This document shows, one piece after another, positions 1 through 7,726 of a DNA stretch of 36,331 bases. The position numbers and the translations under genes are program-made. The notes beneath the pieces were generated by a model. That model did no database searches and had not been told where the DNA came from. It was given only the letters and a program-made list of their open reading frames with translations. This stretch comes from Nioella sediminis (lineage in GTDB: Bacteria; Pseudomonadota; Alphaproteobacteria; Rhodobacterales; Rhodobacteraceae), in assembly GCF_001879695.1 (NCBI RefSeq), contig NZ_MNBL01000039.1, positions 1-36,331 on the forward strand, read 5' to 3'. The number at the start of each line of letters is the position of its first letter. Position 1 is the stretch's first letter.

Positions 1-204
1 CCGAAGCAGCGGCAGGGTATGGGCGATGTAGAGGTCAAACGCATCCCGGCCCGAGATCGGTGTTTTCGGGGCAAGATCAGGCGTTTCGGAATAATCCGCC
101 ACATCCCGAAGGCGCAAAAGGTTCAGCATGACGACCGGCCCCTTGATCCCGCGCCGGGCCAGCGCTGCGCCCGCTTCCATCGTCAGCATCAGATAGGCCG
201 TCAT
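1..204 (-). CDS. DUF1330-like protein, N-terminal part (runs off the left edge)
   Basis: Only the first 68 codons are inside the window; the reading frame is still open at base 1. It starts MTAYLMLTMEAG and contains the stretch GPVVMLNLLRLRDVADYS, followed by a G-x-x-A-F-D-L-Y segment. The 'GPVVMLNLL+FR' core is characteristic of the DUF1330 / dimeric ferredoxin-like barrel family, whose biochemical role is largely unknown. The ATG overlaps the stop codon of the phosphatase-like gene by four bases (ATGA), so the two are very likely co-transcribed and translationally coupled. The family call rests on a short stretch and is moderate; the function is not known. Confidence 0.6.
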   Translation of the reverse strand, partial: MTAYLMLTMEAGAALARRGIKGPVVMLNLLRLRDVADYSETPDLAPKTPISGRDAFDLYIAHTLPLLR

Positions 205-680
205 GCCGAGCCTCCCGCGAATGCCCAGACCCGCTGTGCCTCGGTTTCAACCGCGCAGGGCCGCGCAGCGCGTAGGCGCAATAGCGCCTCCGACCCGGAC
301 TCGCCTGCCTCGACCATCAGCCGCAGCAGCGCCATGCCAGACCGGCCACAGCCGCCGTAGCAATGGGCCAGAATCCGACCGCCCCACGCCAGTACAGGAA
401 CGAGATCGGGCCATGTCGCCCTGACATCATCGGAGGGAATCCCGAAATCCTCCACAGGCAGGTGAACCCATCGAACACCAGCCTGCATCAGGTCCTGCCC
501 CAGACGATCCGCCCCATGCTGTGCCATTTCGGGCAGTGTCGTCAGGGTCAGGACGATGTCGGGCTGCCAGGCCAGCATGTCCGCCAGATCGGTGCCATAG
601 TCCCGGAACCGTCCGGGCAACGGGCAGATGCCAAGCACGCCACCCGCCGCCGCCAGCTCTGATATTGAAAAATCCGCCAC
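201..680 (-). CDS. Tyrosine/dual-specificity phosphatase-like protein
   Basis: A 159-residue soluble protein. It contains HCYGGCGRSG, the C-x5-R P-loop signature of cysteine-based protein phosphatases (Cys nucleophile, Arg binding the phosphate). An upstream PVEDFGIPSDD segment is placed where the general-acid aspartate loop of dual-specificity phosphatases lies. The chosen start is GTG at 680, preceded by AAGGAG in the end of the ankyrin gene, and the gap to that gene is only three bases. The substrate cannot be read; small bacterial members act on phosphotyrosine proteins or small phosphorylated molecules. The gene sits in a tight minus-strand cluster between the ankyrin-repeat gene and the DUF1330-like gene. 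Family call good, substrate unknown. Confidence 0.75.
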   Translation of the reverse strand: MADFSISELAAAGGVLGICPLPGRFRDYGTDLADMLAWQPDIVLTLTTLPEMAQHGADRLGQDLMQAGVRWVHLPVEDFGIPSDDVRATWPDLVPVLAWGGRILAHCYGGCGRSGMALLRLMVEAGESGSEALLRLRAARPCAVETEAQRVWAFAGGSA

Positions 681-683
681 GGC

Positions 684-2222
684 TCAGAAAGCTCCTTGAT
701 CCACGACCGCACCGGGATGAGCCTCGGCCCAATCCGACAGGAAACCGGCGATCTCGTCCTCGTTAGCAAACTCTATTGCGGCCTTGGGCAAGGCAACCCC
801 GTGTTCCAGCGCCAGCCGCAAACAGGCGACATAGTCCCGCTCGGCCCGCGCGGGGCAATTATCCACCCCATGCAGGATGGTCGATAGCAGCGTCCCCCCG
901 TAGTTGTTCACATGCGACAGATCGGGTTTCAGCGACAGCAGATAACCCATCACCTCGGGCAGCCCCTCCCACCCTGCGACCTGAACCGGCGTCAGCCCCT
1001 CGGTGTCGGGGCGGTCATATTCCACCCCCATGGCAACCAGCCGCTTCACATGGTCAAGCTTGCCGGGCAGGTGCAGGATCAGTCGGATGATGTTACGGTA
1101 GGCCTCGGGCAGCTTCGCCGGGTCCATATAGACGCCCGCAGGCACCTCCCCATCTGCCGCCATCGCCAGCAGCTTTTCCTCCGCCGTCAGCTCAGGCACT
1201 TCGCCCCGCGCCTCAATGGCCCGCGCCAGATCGACATTGCCAAAGACCCGCGCATAGCCATAGGCGGTGCAGCCCTCGAACTCCCGCGCCGGGTCTGCCC
1301 CTGCCTCCAACAGCAGGTCGACCATCTCTCCATCGCACATCCGCCGCGCAGCCTGATGCAGGGCCGGCACCACCCAGGGTGCCTCACCCCCCACATGGGT
1401 GCCGTCGAAATCATCCGCCCTAGCGCCATGATCGAGGAGCAGCCGCACCGCCTGGTGATCATTGAAGTCCATGGCCCTCAGCAGCGCATTGGTGCCCTTG
1501 GGGTCGGCCCCGGCCTCCAGCAGCATGCGCAGCCCGTCGTGATGCCCAAGCTCGGTCGAATGATAGAGCGACTCGCCATCATTGGGATCGGCCCCGTGAT
1601 CGAGCAGCCATTGCCCCAGAATCATGTTATCCGCATGACCAATGGCCCCATAGAGCACCGACAGGCGATGGTCGCTGTCCGGGCTGACCGGGCGGCCGTC
1701 ATTCACATCGGCCCCATGAGCCAACAGCATCTCGGCAATGGCAAGCATTTCGTCGACGCGGTCGGGCTGCGCCTGAAACCGCTTGGAAAAGGCCAGGAAA
1801 CACAGGGGCGACTGATGCGCCACGACCCGCGTTGCGCGGCCTGGGTCTTCGGCCAGCATGCGTTCCACGGTTTCGCGGTTCAGCAGCGCCACCTGCAACC
1901 CAAAGAGACCATCCGCCAGATCCGGCGTGTCCGCCAGCAACCGGTCCACCCGGGCATTCTGCCCATGGGCCAGCGCGATCTTCAGCTTCTGCAGCTTCGC
2001 GGCGCGATCCAGCCCTTGGATCTCCTGCGCCTCTTTCAGCGCGGGCCAGCTGACAAAGCCGGATTCAAGGGCGATCACATGCAGATAGTCGGCGTGTTTC
2101 AGGTCAGAGCCGTCCCTGCGGGGCGGATGGACTTTCAGCCGCTGCAGGGCAAGCGGATCACCGGCCTCATGGGCCTTGCGCAACGCCTTGGCGTCACGGC
2201 GCAATTGGTCGAGGGATTTCAT
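684..2222 (-). CDS. Ankyrin-repeat protein
   Basis: A 512-residue protein with no signal peptide or membrane segment. Ankyrin-type units recur through the middle: AEMLLAHGADVNDGRP, GQWLLDHGADPNDGES, LRMLLEAGADPKGTN, VRLLLDHGARADDFD and VDLLLEAGADPAREFEG, with more diverged helical repeats towards the C terminus (LVAMGVEYDRPDTEGLTPVQVAG). The N-terminal 60 residues (RRDAKALRKAHEAGDPLALQRL) look helical and charged. Ankyrin repeats bind partner proteins; the partner here is unknown. The start is ATG at 2222 with GAGGAA about eight bases upstream; an in-frame ATG at 2237 lacks as good a ribosome binding site. It is the first gene of a three-gene minus-strand cluster. Confidence 0.8.
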   Translation of the reverse strand: MKSLDQLRRDAKALRKAHEAGDPLALQRLKVHPPRRDGSDLKHADYLHVIALESGFVSWPALKEAQEIQGLDRAAKLQKLKIALAHGQNARVDRLLADTPDLADGLFGLQVALLNRETVERMLAEDPGRATRVVAHQSPLCFLAFSKRFQAQPDRVDEMLAIAEMLLAHGADVNDGRPVSPDSDHRLSVLYGAIGHADNMILGQWLLDHGADPNDGESLYHSTELGHHDGLRMLLEAGADPKGTNALLRAMDFNDHQAVRLLLDHGARADDFDGTHVGGEAPWVVPALHQAARRMCDGEMVDLLLEAGADPAREFEGCTAYGYARVFGNVDLARAIEARGEVPELTAEEKLLAMAADGEVPAGVYMDPAKLPEAYRNIIRLILHLPGKLDHVKRLVAMGVEYDRPDTEGLTPVQVAGWEGLPEVMGYLLSLKPDLSHVNNYGGTLLSTILHGVDNCPARAERDYVACLRLALEHGVALPKAAIEFANEDEIAGFLSDWAEAHPGAVVDQGAF

Positions 2223-2581
2223 CGTCGGTTTCCTCACGATAGCGCCCGCCGGTCCGCTGATCCGGGCATGAGAAAATCCGATAGGCTCGGTCTTCCGATC
2301 GTTCAGGGGCGCCTATGACGGCTTTCCGCGGACCTGGATGCCGCCCCTTGCGGCAGCACGATCCTAGCTCACTGCATCCGCCGCGCCAAGCCCATCATGG
2401 TTACCAAAGCACAAACCTCCATCCGTTAACCTTAACGCGGCGCCCTGCCCCTTTCTTTTTGGCCCAAATACTCCCGCCGGAGGCGTCCAGCCCTCTCAGC
2501 CCGCGCAAGGCTCAACTCCCCTGTTCACCCCCCGGACAAAACCCTCTAACCTGACCCGAACGCACCCCGACGCGAGGCACC
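2223..2581. other. Divergent intergenic region ahead of dnaX
   Basis: About 360 bases between the divergent ankyrin gene and dnaX. It must hold the promoters of both, but no convincing -35/-10 pair was found on either strand. It contains an A+T-richer stretch (about 2396-2470) and a small CTCC-CGCC-GGAG dyad near 2471-2482. No RNA gene could be supported, and no open frame here looks coding. Confidence 0.4.
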
Positions 2582-4324
2582 ATGTCCGAGACCAACAACA
2601 CAGGCTATCAGGTTCTGGCCCGCAAATACCGGCCCGCCAGTTTTGCCGATCTGATCGGGCAGGAGGCCATGGTGCGCACCCTGAAAAACGCCTTCGCGGC
2701 GGACCGGATCGCACAGGCCTTCATCCTGACGGGCATTCGCGGCACCGGGAAAACGACCACGGCGCGGATCGTGGCCAAGGGGCTGAACTGTACCGGACCG
2801 GACGGCACCGGCACCCCTACGACCGAACCCTGCGGCACCTGCGAACATTGCAAGGCCATTGCCGAAGGCCGCCATGTGGACGTGATCGAAATGGACGCCG
2901 CCAGCCATACGGGCGTGAATGATATCCGAGAGATCATCGAAAGTGTACATTACCGAGCTGCGTCCGCGCGCTACAAGGTCTATATCATCGACGAGGTTCA
3001 CATGCTTTCGAACAGCGCCTTCAACGCGCTGCTGAAAACGCTGGAAGAACCGCCCGCCCATGTGAAGTTCATCTTCGCCACCACCGAGATCCGCAAGGTT
3101 CCGGTCACGGTCCTGTCGCGCTGCCAGCGCTTCGACCTGCGCCGGATCGAGCCCGAGGTGATGATCGCCCATCTGCAAAGTGTGGCGCAGAAGGAAGGGG
3201 CGGAGATCAACGAGGATGCGCTGGCGCTGATTACCCGCGCCGCCGAAGGTTCCGTCCGCGACGCCATGAGCCTCATGGACCAGGCGATTTCCCACGGCGC
3301 GGGCGAAACCACCGCCGATCAGGTGCGCGCCATGCTGGGGCTGGCGGATCGCGGCCGGGTCATGGACCTGTTTGAAAAGGTGATGTCCGGCGATGCAGCC
3401 GGTGCTCTGGACGAGCTTGGCGCGCAATATGCCGACGGGGCCGACCCGATGGCGGTGCTGCGCGATCTGGCGGAACTGACCCACTGGCTCTCGGTCATCA
3501 ACATCACGCCCGAGGCGGCGAACGACCCCACGATCGGCCCCGATGAACGCACGCGCGGGCAGGCGCTGGCGCAGAAACTCTCTATGCGGGTTCTCGCCCG
3601 GACATGGCAGATGCTGTTGAAAGCACTGGAGGAAGTGGCGCTCGCCCCCAATGCCATGATGGCCGCCGAGATGGCGATCATCCGCCTGACCCATGTGTCC
3701 GACCTGCCCCCGCCGGAGGATCTGGTTCGCAAGCTCAAGGACATGACCCCGCCCCCCGCTGGCGGCGGTGGTGGCGGTCGCGTGCCTGCCCCGCAAGGCG
3801 GCAGCGGCCCCGTCCCCCGTGCCTCCGCCCCGCGTAGCCCATCGGGCGGTGCAGCAACAGCGCTGGCCGAGGCCCCCGAGACGGCGCTCGCACATTATCA
3901 CAATTTCGATACGGTCGTGGCGCTGATCGAGTCGAACCGCGACATCAAGCTGCTGATCGAGGTGAAAACCTGCGTTCGCATCGTCTCCTACGCGCCCGGT
4001 CGGATCACCTTCCAACCTACGGACCGCGCGCCCAGGGATCTCGCCCCCCGTCTGGCACAGAGCCTGAAGAACTGGACCGGCGTGCGCTGGACCGTGACTT
4101 TGGCCAATGAGGGCGGCGGTGAGACCATCGAAGAGGTGGAGAATGCCAAGACCCGTGAACTGGAAGACGCGGCGCGACAGCATCCGATGATGCAGGCGGT
4201 TCTGGCGGCCTTCCCGCAGGCCAAGATCACCGAGATCCGCAGCCGCGCAGAGCTCGACGCCGAGGCCGAACTGCAGGCCCTGCCCGAGGTCGAGGATGAA
4301 TGGGACCCGTTCGAGGAGGACTGA
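2582..4324 (+). CDS. dnaX: DNA polymerase III subunit tau (clamp-loader ATPase)
   Basis: DnaX is the ATPase of the clamp loader that places the beta clamp on primed DNA and couples the polymerase cores. This 580-residue protein has the expected order: Walker A GIRGTGKTT (residues 51-59), zinc-binding cysteines C70, C84, C87 and C90, Walker B IIDEVH (135-140), the ALLKTLEEPP helix, and sensor I FATTE followed by the arginine-finger SRCQRF (179-184). A Gly/Pro-rich linker follows near residues 395-430, then a C-terminal domain for polymerase binding. The start ATG has GCGAGG upstream. No A-rich slippery heptamer like that of E. coli was seen, so production of a short gamma form is not evident. 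Confidence 0.97.
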   Translation: MSETNNTGYQVLARKYRPASFADLIGQEAMVRTLKNAFAADRIAQAFILTGIRGTGKTTTARIVAKGLNCTGPDGTGTPTTEPCGTCEHCKAIAEGRHVDVIEMDAASHTGVNDIREIIESVHYRAASARYKVYIIDEVHMLSNSAFNALLKTLEEPPAHVKFIFATTEIRKVPVTVLSRCQRFDLRRIEPEVMIAHLQSVAQKEGAEINEDALALITRAAEGSVRDAMSLMDQAISHGAGETTADQVRAMLGLADRGRVMDLFEKVMSGDAAGALDELGAQYADGADPMAVLRDLAELTHWLSVINITPEAANDPTIGPDERTRGQALAQKLSMRVLARTWQMLLKALEEVALAPNAMMAAEMAIIRLTHVSDLPPPEDLVRKLKDMTPPPAGGGGGGRVPAPQGGSGPVPRASAPRSPSGGAATALAEAPETALAHYHNFDTVVALIESNRDIKLLIEVKTCVRIVSYAPGRITFQPTDRAPRDLAPRLAQSLKNWTGVRWTVTLANEGGGETIEEVENAKTRELEDAARQHPMMQAVLAAFPQAKITEIRSRAELDAEAELQALPEVEDEWDPFEED

Positions 4325-4330
4325 ACACCG

Positions 4331-4354
4331 CGCCCCGGCAAGACATCCGGGGCG
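4331..4354. terminator. Hairpin at the dnaX / histidine phosphatase convergent junction
   Basis: A perfect 8-bp stem, CGCCCCGG with CCGGGGCG, around an 8-base loop, lies six bases after the dnaX stop and 20 bases from the stop of the opposing gene. The downstream T run on the plus strand is short (GTTTCC), so efficiency is uncertain. The position suggests a two-way transcription stop. Confidence 0.6.
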
Positions 4355-4374
4355 AGGCCGTTTCCTGACCGGGG

Positions 4375-4980
4375 CTACATGCCAGGCCACGCATCCGGCG
4401 CAATCGCGCCAAGCACCTCAATTGCCCCGTCACGGACCTGCAACACATAGGCCACCCCCTGCGGTTCGGGATAGATACCGGTCAGCGCTTCGAACGGGTC
4501 ATCATGGCCGACAATGACACGATTGCTGCCTGCCTGCATGCGGGCCATGACCAGAGGCGTCACCCGGTCTCTCATAGCCTGAATCTGCACATCAGAGTAG
4601 TCCTCCGCCGGTTCAAAGTTCAGCGCTGCTGTTTCCTCATGATATCCAAAGGCCAGATCCGCGGTTTGCCATGCCCGGCAATACTGGCTCGACAAGACCT
4701 CGGCCACCGGAATACCGGCCGCGTCTATCGCTGCGCCGATGGCCTGGGCCTGCGCCCATCCGGTGCGGCTCAGCACCCTCTGCGTGGCGCAGTTCTCAGG
4801 GTCGGCGGTCACCTGATCGGCATAATCGCTCTCTGTCTGCGCATGGCGGATATAGAGCACGTATCCCCCTTCCGTCAGACGTTCGACAAGCGTTTCGGGC
4901 GGCAGGGGATCGGCATGAGCGGGCAGCGACTGGGCCAGCATCATCAGGGCAGCCAAAAGGACTGGTTTGCGTGGGCACAT
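4375..4980 (-). CDS. Exported histidine phosphatase-family protein
   Basis: A protein of 201 residues. It begins MCPRKPVLLAALMMLAQSLPAHA, a standard Sec signal peptide with a likely AxA-type cleavage, so the mature protein should be periplasmic. The mature part has YIRHAQTES, a variant of the LxRHGxT phosphohistidine motif (Ala in place of Gly), a downstream SSQYCRAWQTA segment holding the second conserved Arg, and IVGHDDPF supplying the second catalytic His. ATG 4980 was chosen for its GGAG ribosome binding site and because it begins the signal peptide; in-frame starts exist upstream at 5007 and 5049. The substrate is unknown. A TTGACA element lies upstream on this strand (5067-5072), but without a convincing -10. 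Confidence 0.75.
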   Translation of the reverse strand: MCPRKPVLLAALMMLAQSLPAHADPLPPETLVERLTEGGYVLYIRHAQTESDYADQVTADPENCATQRVLSRTGWAQAQAIGAAIDAAGIPVAEVLSSQYCRAWQTADLAFGYHEETAALNFEPAEDYSDVQIQAMRDRVTPLVMARMQAGSNRVIVGHDDPFEALTGIYPEPQGVAYVLQVRDGAIEVLGAIAPDAWPGM

Positions 4981-5143
4981 GGAATATCTCCGTGTCTGTG
5001 GGTTCATCCGACTGGGTGCCTCACACGGTGCCTGCAAGGGGTTTTGCAATTCCGACTGTTTTTGTCAAGTCAATCCAAACTTGCCTGAGCGAACCGCGCG
5101 GCTTATGTCGCAGGGCAACGGAAGCCAAACAGGAGGCGACGAC

Positions 5144-5488
5144 ATGCTCAAAGGACTGGGCCAGCTTGGCGACATGGCCAAGATCATGAAACAGGCGCAG
5201 GAAATGCAGGGCAAGATGGCCGAGATGCAGGAGCAGCTGGCCACCATGACGGTGGAAGGCGAATCCGGCGCGGGTCTGGTGCGCGCCACCGCGACCGCCA
5301 AGGGCGAACTGACCGCGCTGAATATCGACCCCTCGATTTTCGATCCCAATGAAAAGGAAGTGGTCGAAGACCTGATCCTAGCCGCGATCAAGGACGCGCA
5401 GGCCAAGGCGGCAGACCGCAGCCAGCAGGAAATGGCGCGTCTGACCGAGGGGCTGAACCTGCCCGAAGGCATGAAGCTGCCCTTCTGA
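5144..5488 (+). CDS. ybaB: YbaB/EbfC family nucleoid-associated protein
   Basis: A 114-residue protein. It begins with the long amphipathic helix typical of the family ([22 protein letters not shown], with the KMAEMQEQL continuation), then a beta region ([19 protein letters not shown]) and a C-terminal helix. YbaB/EbfC proteins bind DNA as dimers and are nearly always encoded beside recR, as here (16 bases). The start ATG at 5144 has a textbook AGGAGG eight bases upstream; a longer in-frame reading back to 4967 has no such site and overlaps the opposing gene. dnaX-ybaB-recR is the usual order, but here an opposite-strand gene separates dnaX from ybaB. Confidence 0.93.
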   Translation: MLKGLGQLGDMAKIMKQAQEMQGKMAEMQEQLATMTVEGESGAGLVRATATAKGELTALNIDPSIFDPNEKEVVEDLILAAIKDAQAKAADRSQQEMARLTEGLNLPEGMKLPF

Positions 5489-5504
5489 GGGTGGCACCCC
5501 GCGC

Positions 5505-6104
5505 ATGGCTGGCGGCACCGAAGACATAGAGTTCCTGATCGACATCATGGCCAAGCTGCCGGGGCTCGGCCCCCGGTCGGCTCGCCGCGCCGTGCTGCAC
5601 CTGATCAAGAAACGCGCCCTGCTTATGCAGCCGCTGGCCGATGCGATGACTCAGGTCGCCGCCACCGCCCGCGAGTGCCTGACTTGCGGCAATATCGGCA
5701 CCTCCGACACCTGCTCGATCTGTTCCGACAGCGAGCGTGCAAATGGGCAGATTTGCGTGGTCGAGGATGTGGCGGATCTTTGGGCCATGGAGCGTGGTCA
5801 TGCGTTCAAGGGCCGCTATCACGTGCTTGGCGGCACCCTGTCGGCGCTGGATGACGTGGGCCCCGAAGAGTTGCGCATCCCCAAACTGCTCGACCGGATC
5901 CGGTCAGATGGCGTCAGCGAGATCATCCTCGCGCTCAACGCAACCGTGGATGGTCAGACCACGGCCCACTATATCGCCGGAGAGCTGGAGGGCAGCGGTG
6001 TTACCGTCTCTTCTCTGGCACAGGGCGTGCCCGTGGGCGGAGAACTGGACTATCTCGACGACGGCACAATCTCGGCCGCGCTGCGCGCCCGCAAGGCGTT
6101 TTGA
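5505..6104 (+). CDS. recR: Recombination mediator RecR
   Basis: RecR works with RecO (and RecF) to load RecA on single-stranded DNA at gaps. The 199-residue length is standard. The N-terminal helix-hairpin-helix is [18 protein letters not shown] (17-34), the zinc finger has C58, C61, C70 and C73, and the Toprim domain follows with [16 protein letters not shown] and the [15 protein letters not shown] loop. The C-terminal [16 protein letters not shown] matches the conserved family tail. It sits directly behind ybaB and ends at a strong terminator, so ybaB-recR is probably a two-gene operon. Confidence 0.97.
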   Translation: MAGGTEDIEFLIDIMAKLPGLGPRSARRAVLHLIKKRALLMQPLADAMTQVAATARECLTCGNIGTSDTCSICSDSERANGQICVVEDVADLWAMERGHAFKGRYHVLGGTLSALDDVGPEELRIPKLLDRIRSDGVSEIILALNATVDGQTTAHYIAGELEGSGVTVSSLAQGVPVGGELDYLDDGTISAALRARKAF

Positions 6105-6146
6105 ACCTCGCCACTGGCAGGGCCTGTTACAGGACGCCAGAAACAG

Positions 6147-6180
6147 GAAAAGGCTCAGCGATCAGTCGCTGAGCCTTTTC
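6147..6180. terminator. Strong two-way terminator between recR and tRNA-Arg
   Basis: A perfect 15-bp stem (arms 6147-6161 and 6166-6180) with a TCAG loop. The outer part of the stem is A/T (GAAAAGG...CCTTTTC), giving a T run on both strands. It ends recR on the plus strand and lies two bases past the CCA end of the minus-strand tRNA gene, so it can serve both. Confidence 0.9.
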
Positions 6181-6182
6181 AA

Positions 6183-6259
6183 TGGCGCGCTGGGGAGGAT
6201 TCGAACCCCCGACCCCTTGATTCGTAGTCAAGTACTCTATCCAACTGAGCTACCAGCGC
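6183..6259 (-). tRNA. tRNA-Arg (anticodon ACG)
   Basis: A complete 77-base cloverleaf on the minus strand with encoded CCA (6185-6183). The acceptor stem GCGCTGG pairs with CCAGCGC, the D arm has GCTCAGTTGGATAGAG, the anticodon stem CTTGA/TCAAG closes the loop CTACGAA, and the T arm carries GGTTCGAATCC. The anticodon is ACG, read as ICG after deamination by TadA, so it decodes CGU, CGC and CGA. Position 32 is C, the base that TtcA thiolates in arginine tRNAs of E. coli, and ttcA is also in this window. Confidence 0.97.
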
Positions 6260-6271
6260 GTGAGGGCGGTG

Positions 6272-6299
6272 TTTAGACCTGTCCTCGGACCGGCGCAAG
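6272..6299 (-). promoter_or_regulatory. Possible promoter of tRNA-Arg
   Basis: On the minus strand a TCTAAA -10-like hexamer (6277-6272) lies 12 bases before the tRNA 5' end, with CTTGCG (6299-6294) 16 bases further up as a weak -35. The spacing to the tRNA is right, but the hexamers are only moderate matches. Confidence 0.35.
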
Positions 6300-6306
6300 G
6301 GTGAAA

Positions 6307-7695
6307 TCAGACTTTTTGACCGGCAGGCAGATGGATTTCGAAGACGGTTCCCTGCGGACCGGTCTGTTTCAAATCCAGCCGCCCGCCATGGCCTCGGATC
6401 AGCTCGGCCGCGATGGCCAATCCCAACCCGCTGCCGCCCTTGCGCGCGCCCCCCTGGAACGGCTGAAACAGATGATCGAGCGCCCGCTTTGGCAGGCCCG
6501 GTCCGGTATCTGTGATCCGGATCACCCAGCCTTCCGCGTCCTCGCACCCCTCCAGCGAGATACGGCCCGGCTTGCCACTGGCCGCAATGGCCTGTCGCGC
6601 GTTGCGCAAGAGATTGCCAAGCACGCGATACAGCTGCTCGGAATCGGCACGCACGATCATCCCATGTGCGCAGGTGGCTTCAATCTGAACCGCTTCGCCG
6701 GAAACGGCCAGTTGTTCCTGCTCGACAACATCTTCCAGCAGCGGGCCAAGCTCGAATCGGGACAAGGCCGGTGGCGGCTCTTCGGCGCGGCCGAAGGCCA
6801 GGGTGCCTTCGCACAGGTTCACCGCACGGGCCAGCGACGACAGAAGCTTAGGCGCGGTGCGCTGAACGGTCGGGTCGTCAGACCCCTCCAGCCGGTCCGC
6901 CATCAGCGTGGCCACCGTCAGGATATTGCGCAGATCGTGGCTGATCTTGGCCACGGCCTCGCCCAGTTGCGCAAGACGCTCGCGTTGCTTCAGGGATGCG
7001 GTCAATTGGGTTTGCAGCGTTTGAAGCGTTTCCTCGGCGGTATGCAGTTCGGTCACCCCGGCTGACGGCTGGATGATACGGGTCGCGTCTTCCGGCCGTT
7101 CCGAATAGGCGCGCATGGAATCGATCACCCGCTGAATGGGCATCACGATGGCACGGCGGGCGGCAAAGAACAGCAAGGCCGCCGTGATGATCGAGATGAC
7201 CGCCGACAGCAGCAGGATGCGCAGACCATACTCTATCATCGCATCGCGCATGGGCTGGGTGTAGAGCGTCACGTCAATCAACATGCCCGCATCCTGCACC
7301 GGGTTGCCATAGACCCGGATCACCTGGTTCTCGGGTTCGGCCAACCGCAGTATGGCGTCCCGGATCAAGGTCCAGGCAGATACATCGCGCAGGTCATATT
7401 GCCCGGAGATCGGGGGTATTCGGTCGACGGACAGGATCAGCTGGCTGACCGCATCGCGGCGCAGCACCACATTCAGCACGCCAGCATTGTCCAGCAGCTC
7501 CTGCTCCAGCGCCTCGTCGATCATCATCGCATCATCGGCCAGCAGCGCCAGCGAGGCGATCTGAGCCCGCTCGATCCGCGCCAAGAGATAGTCTTCCCGA
7601 AACCGCGCGATGGAGGGCACGAAAATCATGATCTCTGCCAGCATCACGAAGATGACGGTCAGGATCAGCAATCGGCCTGATAGCGAATTGAGCAC
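6307..7695 (-). CDS. Orphan sensor histidine kinase (membrane-bound)
   Basis: A 462-residue two-component kinase. It has a first membrane segment at about 8-28, a periplasmic sensor region of about 130 residues, and a second membrane segment at about 158-179. A HAMP linker follows, then the dimerisation helix with ISHDLRN (phospho-acceptor His253). The ATP-binding domain shows N box NLLRNARQAI (361-370), G1 DTGPG (396-400), F box LFQPF and G2 GSGLGL (421-426). All catalytic motifs are intact. The start is GTG at 7695. No response regulator is adjacent; the gene follows the flavoprotein gene by 31 bases and probably shares its transcript, so the stimulus may relate to that operon. The partner regulator is unknown. 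Confidence 0.88.
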   Translation of the reverse strand: MLNSLSGRLLILTVIFVMLAEIMIFVPSIARFREDYLLARIERAQIASLALLADDAMMIDEALEQELLDNAGVLNVVLRRDAVSQLILSVDRIPPISGQYDLRDVSAWTLIRDAILRLAEPENQVIRVYGNPVQDAGMLIDVTLYTQPMRDAMIEYGLRILLLSAVISIITAALLFFAARRAIVMPIQRVIDSMRAYSERPEDATRIIQPSAGVTELHTAEETLQTLQTQLTASLKQRERLAQLGEAVAKISHDLRNILTVATLMADRLEGSDDPTVQRTAPKLLSSLARAVNLCEGTLAFGRAEEPPPALSRFELGPLLEDVVEQEQLAVSGEAVQIEATCAHGMIVRADSEQLYRVLGNLLRNARQAIAASGKPGRISLEGCEDAEGWVIRITDTGPGLPKRALDHLFQPFQGGARKGGSGLGLAIAAELIRGHGGRLDLKQTGPQGTVFEIHLPAGQKV

Positions 7696-7726
7696 GCGGT
7701 TTGTCTACCTTCCCTCGTCGCCGGGC

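Noticed and set aside
912-2318. Long plus-strand open frame opposite the ankyrin gene
   Set aside because: It is a high-GC shadow: no family motif, His/Gln-rich composition, and the opposite strand has clear ankyrin repeats.
2238-2581. Possible SRP (4.5S) RNA gene upstream of dnaX, where some alphaproteobacteria carry it
   Set aside because: A short CAGGTCCGCGGAAAGCC-like stretch on the minus strand resembles the conserved loop, but the GGAAGGAAGCAGCC element and the flanking pairing are missing on both strands.
2582-4324. Programmed frameshift in dnaX producing a gamma subunit
   Set aside because: No A6G-type slippery heptamer was found; the Gly/Pro-rich linker codons are GC-rich.
2546-4390. 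Long minus-strand open frame opposite dnaX
   Set aside because: dnaX motifs on the plus strand account for the region; the reverse frame is low-complexity and unrecognisable.
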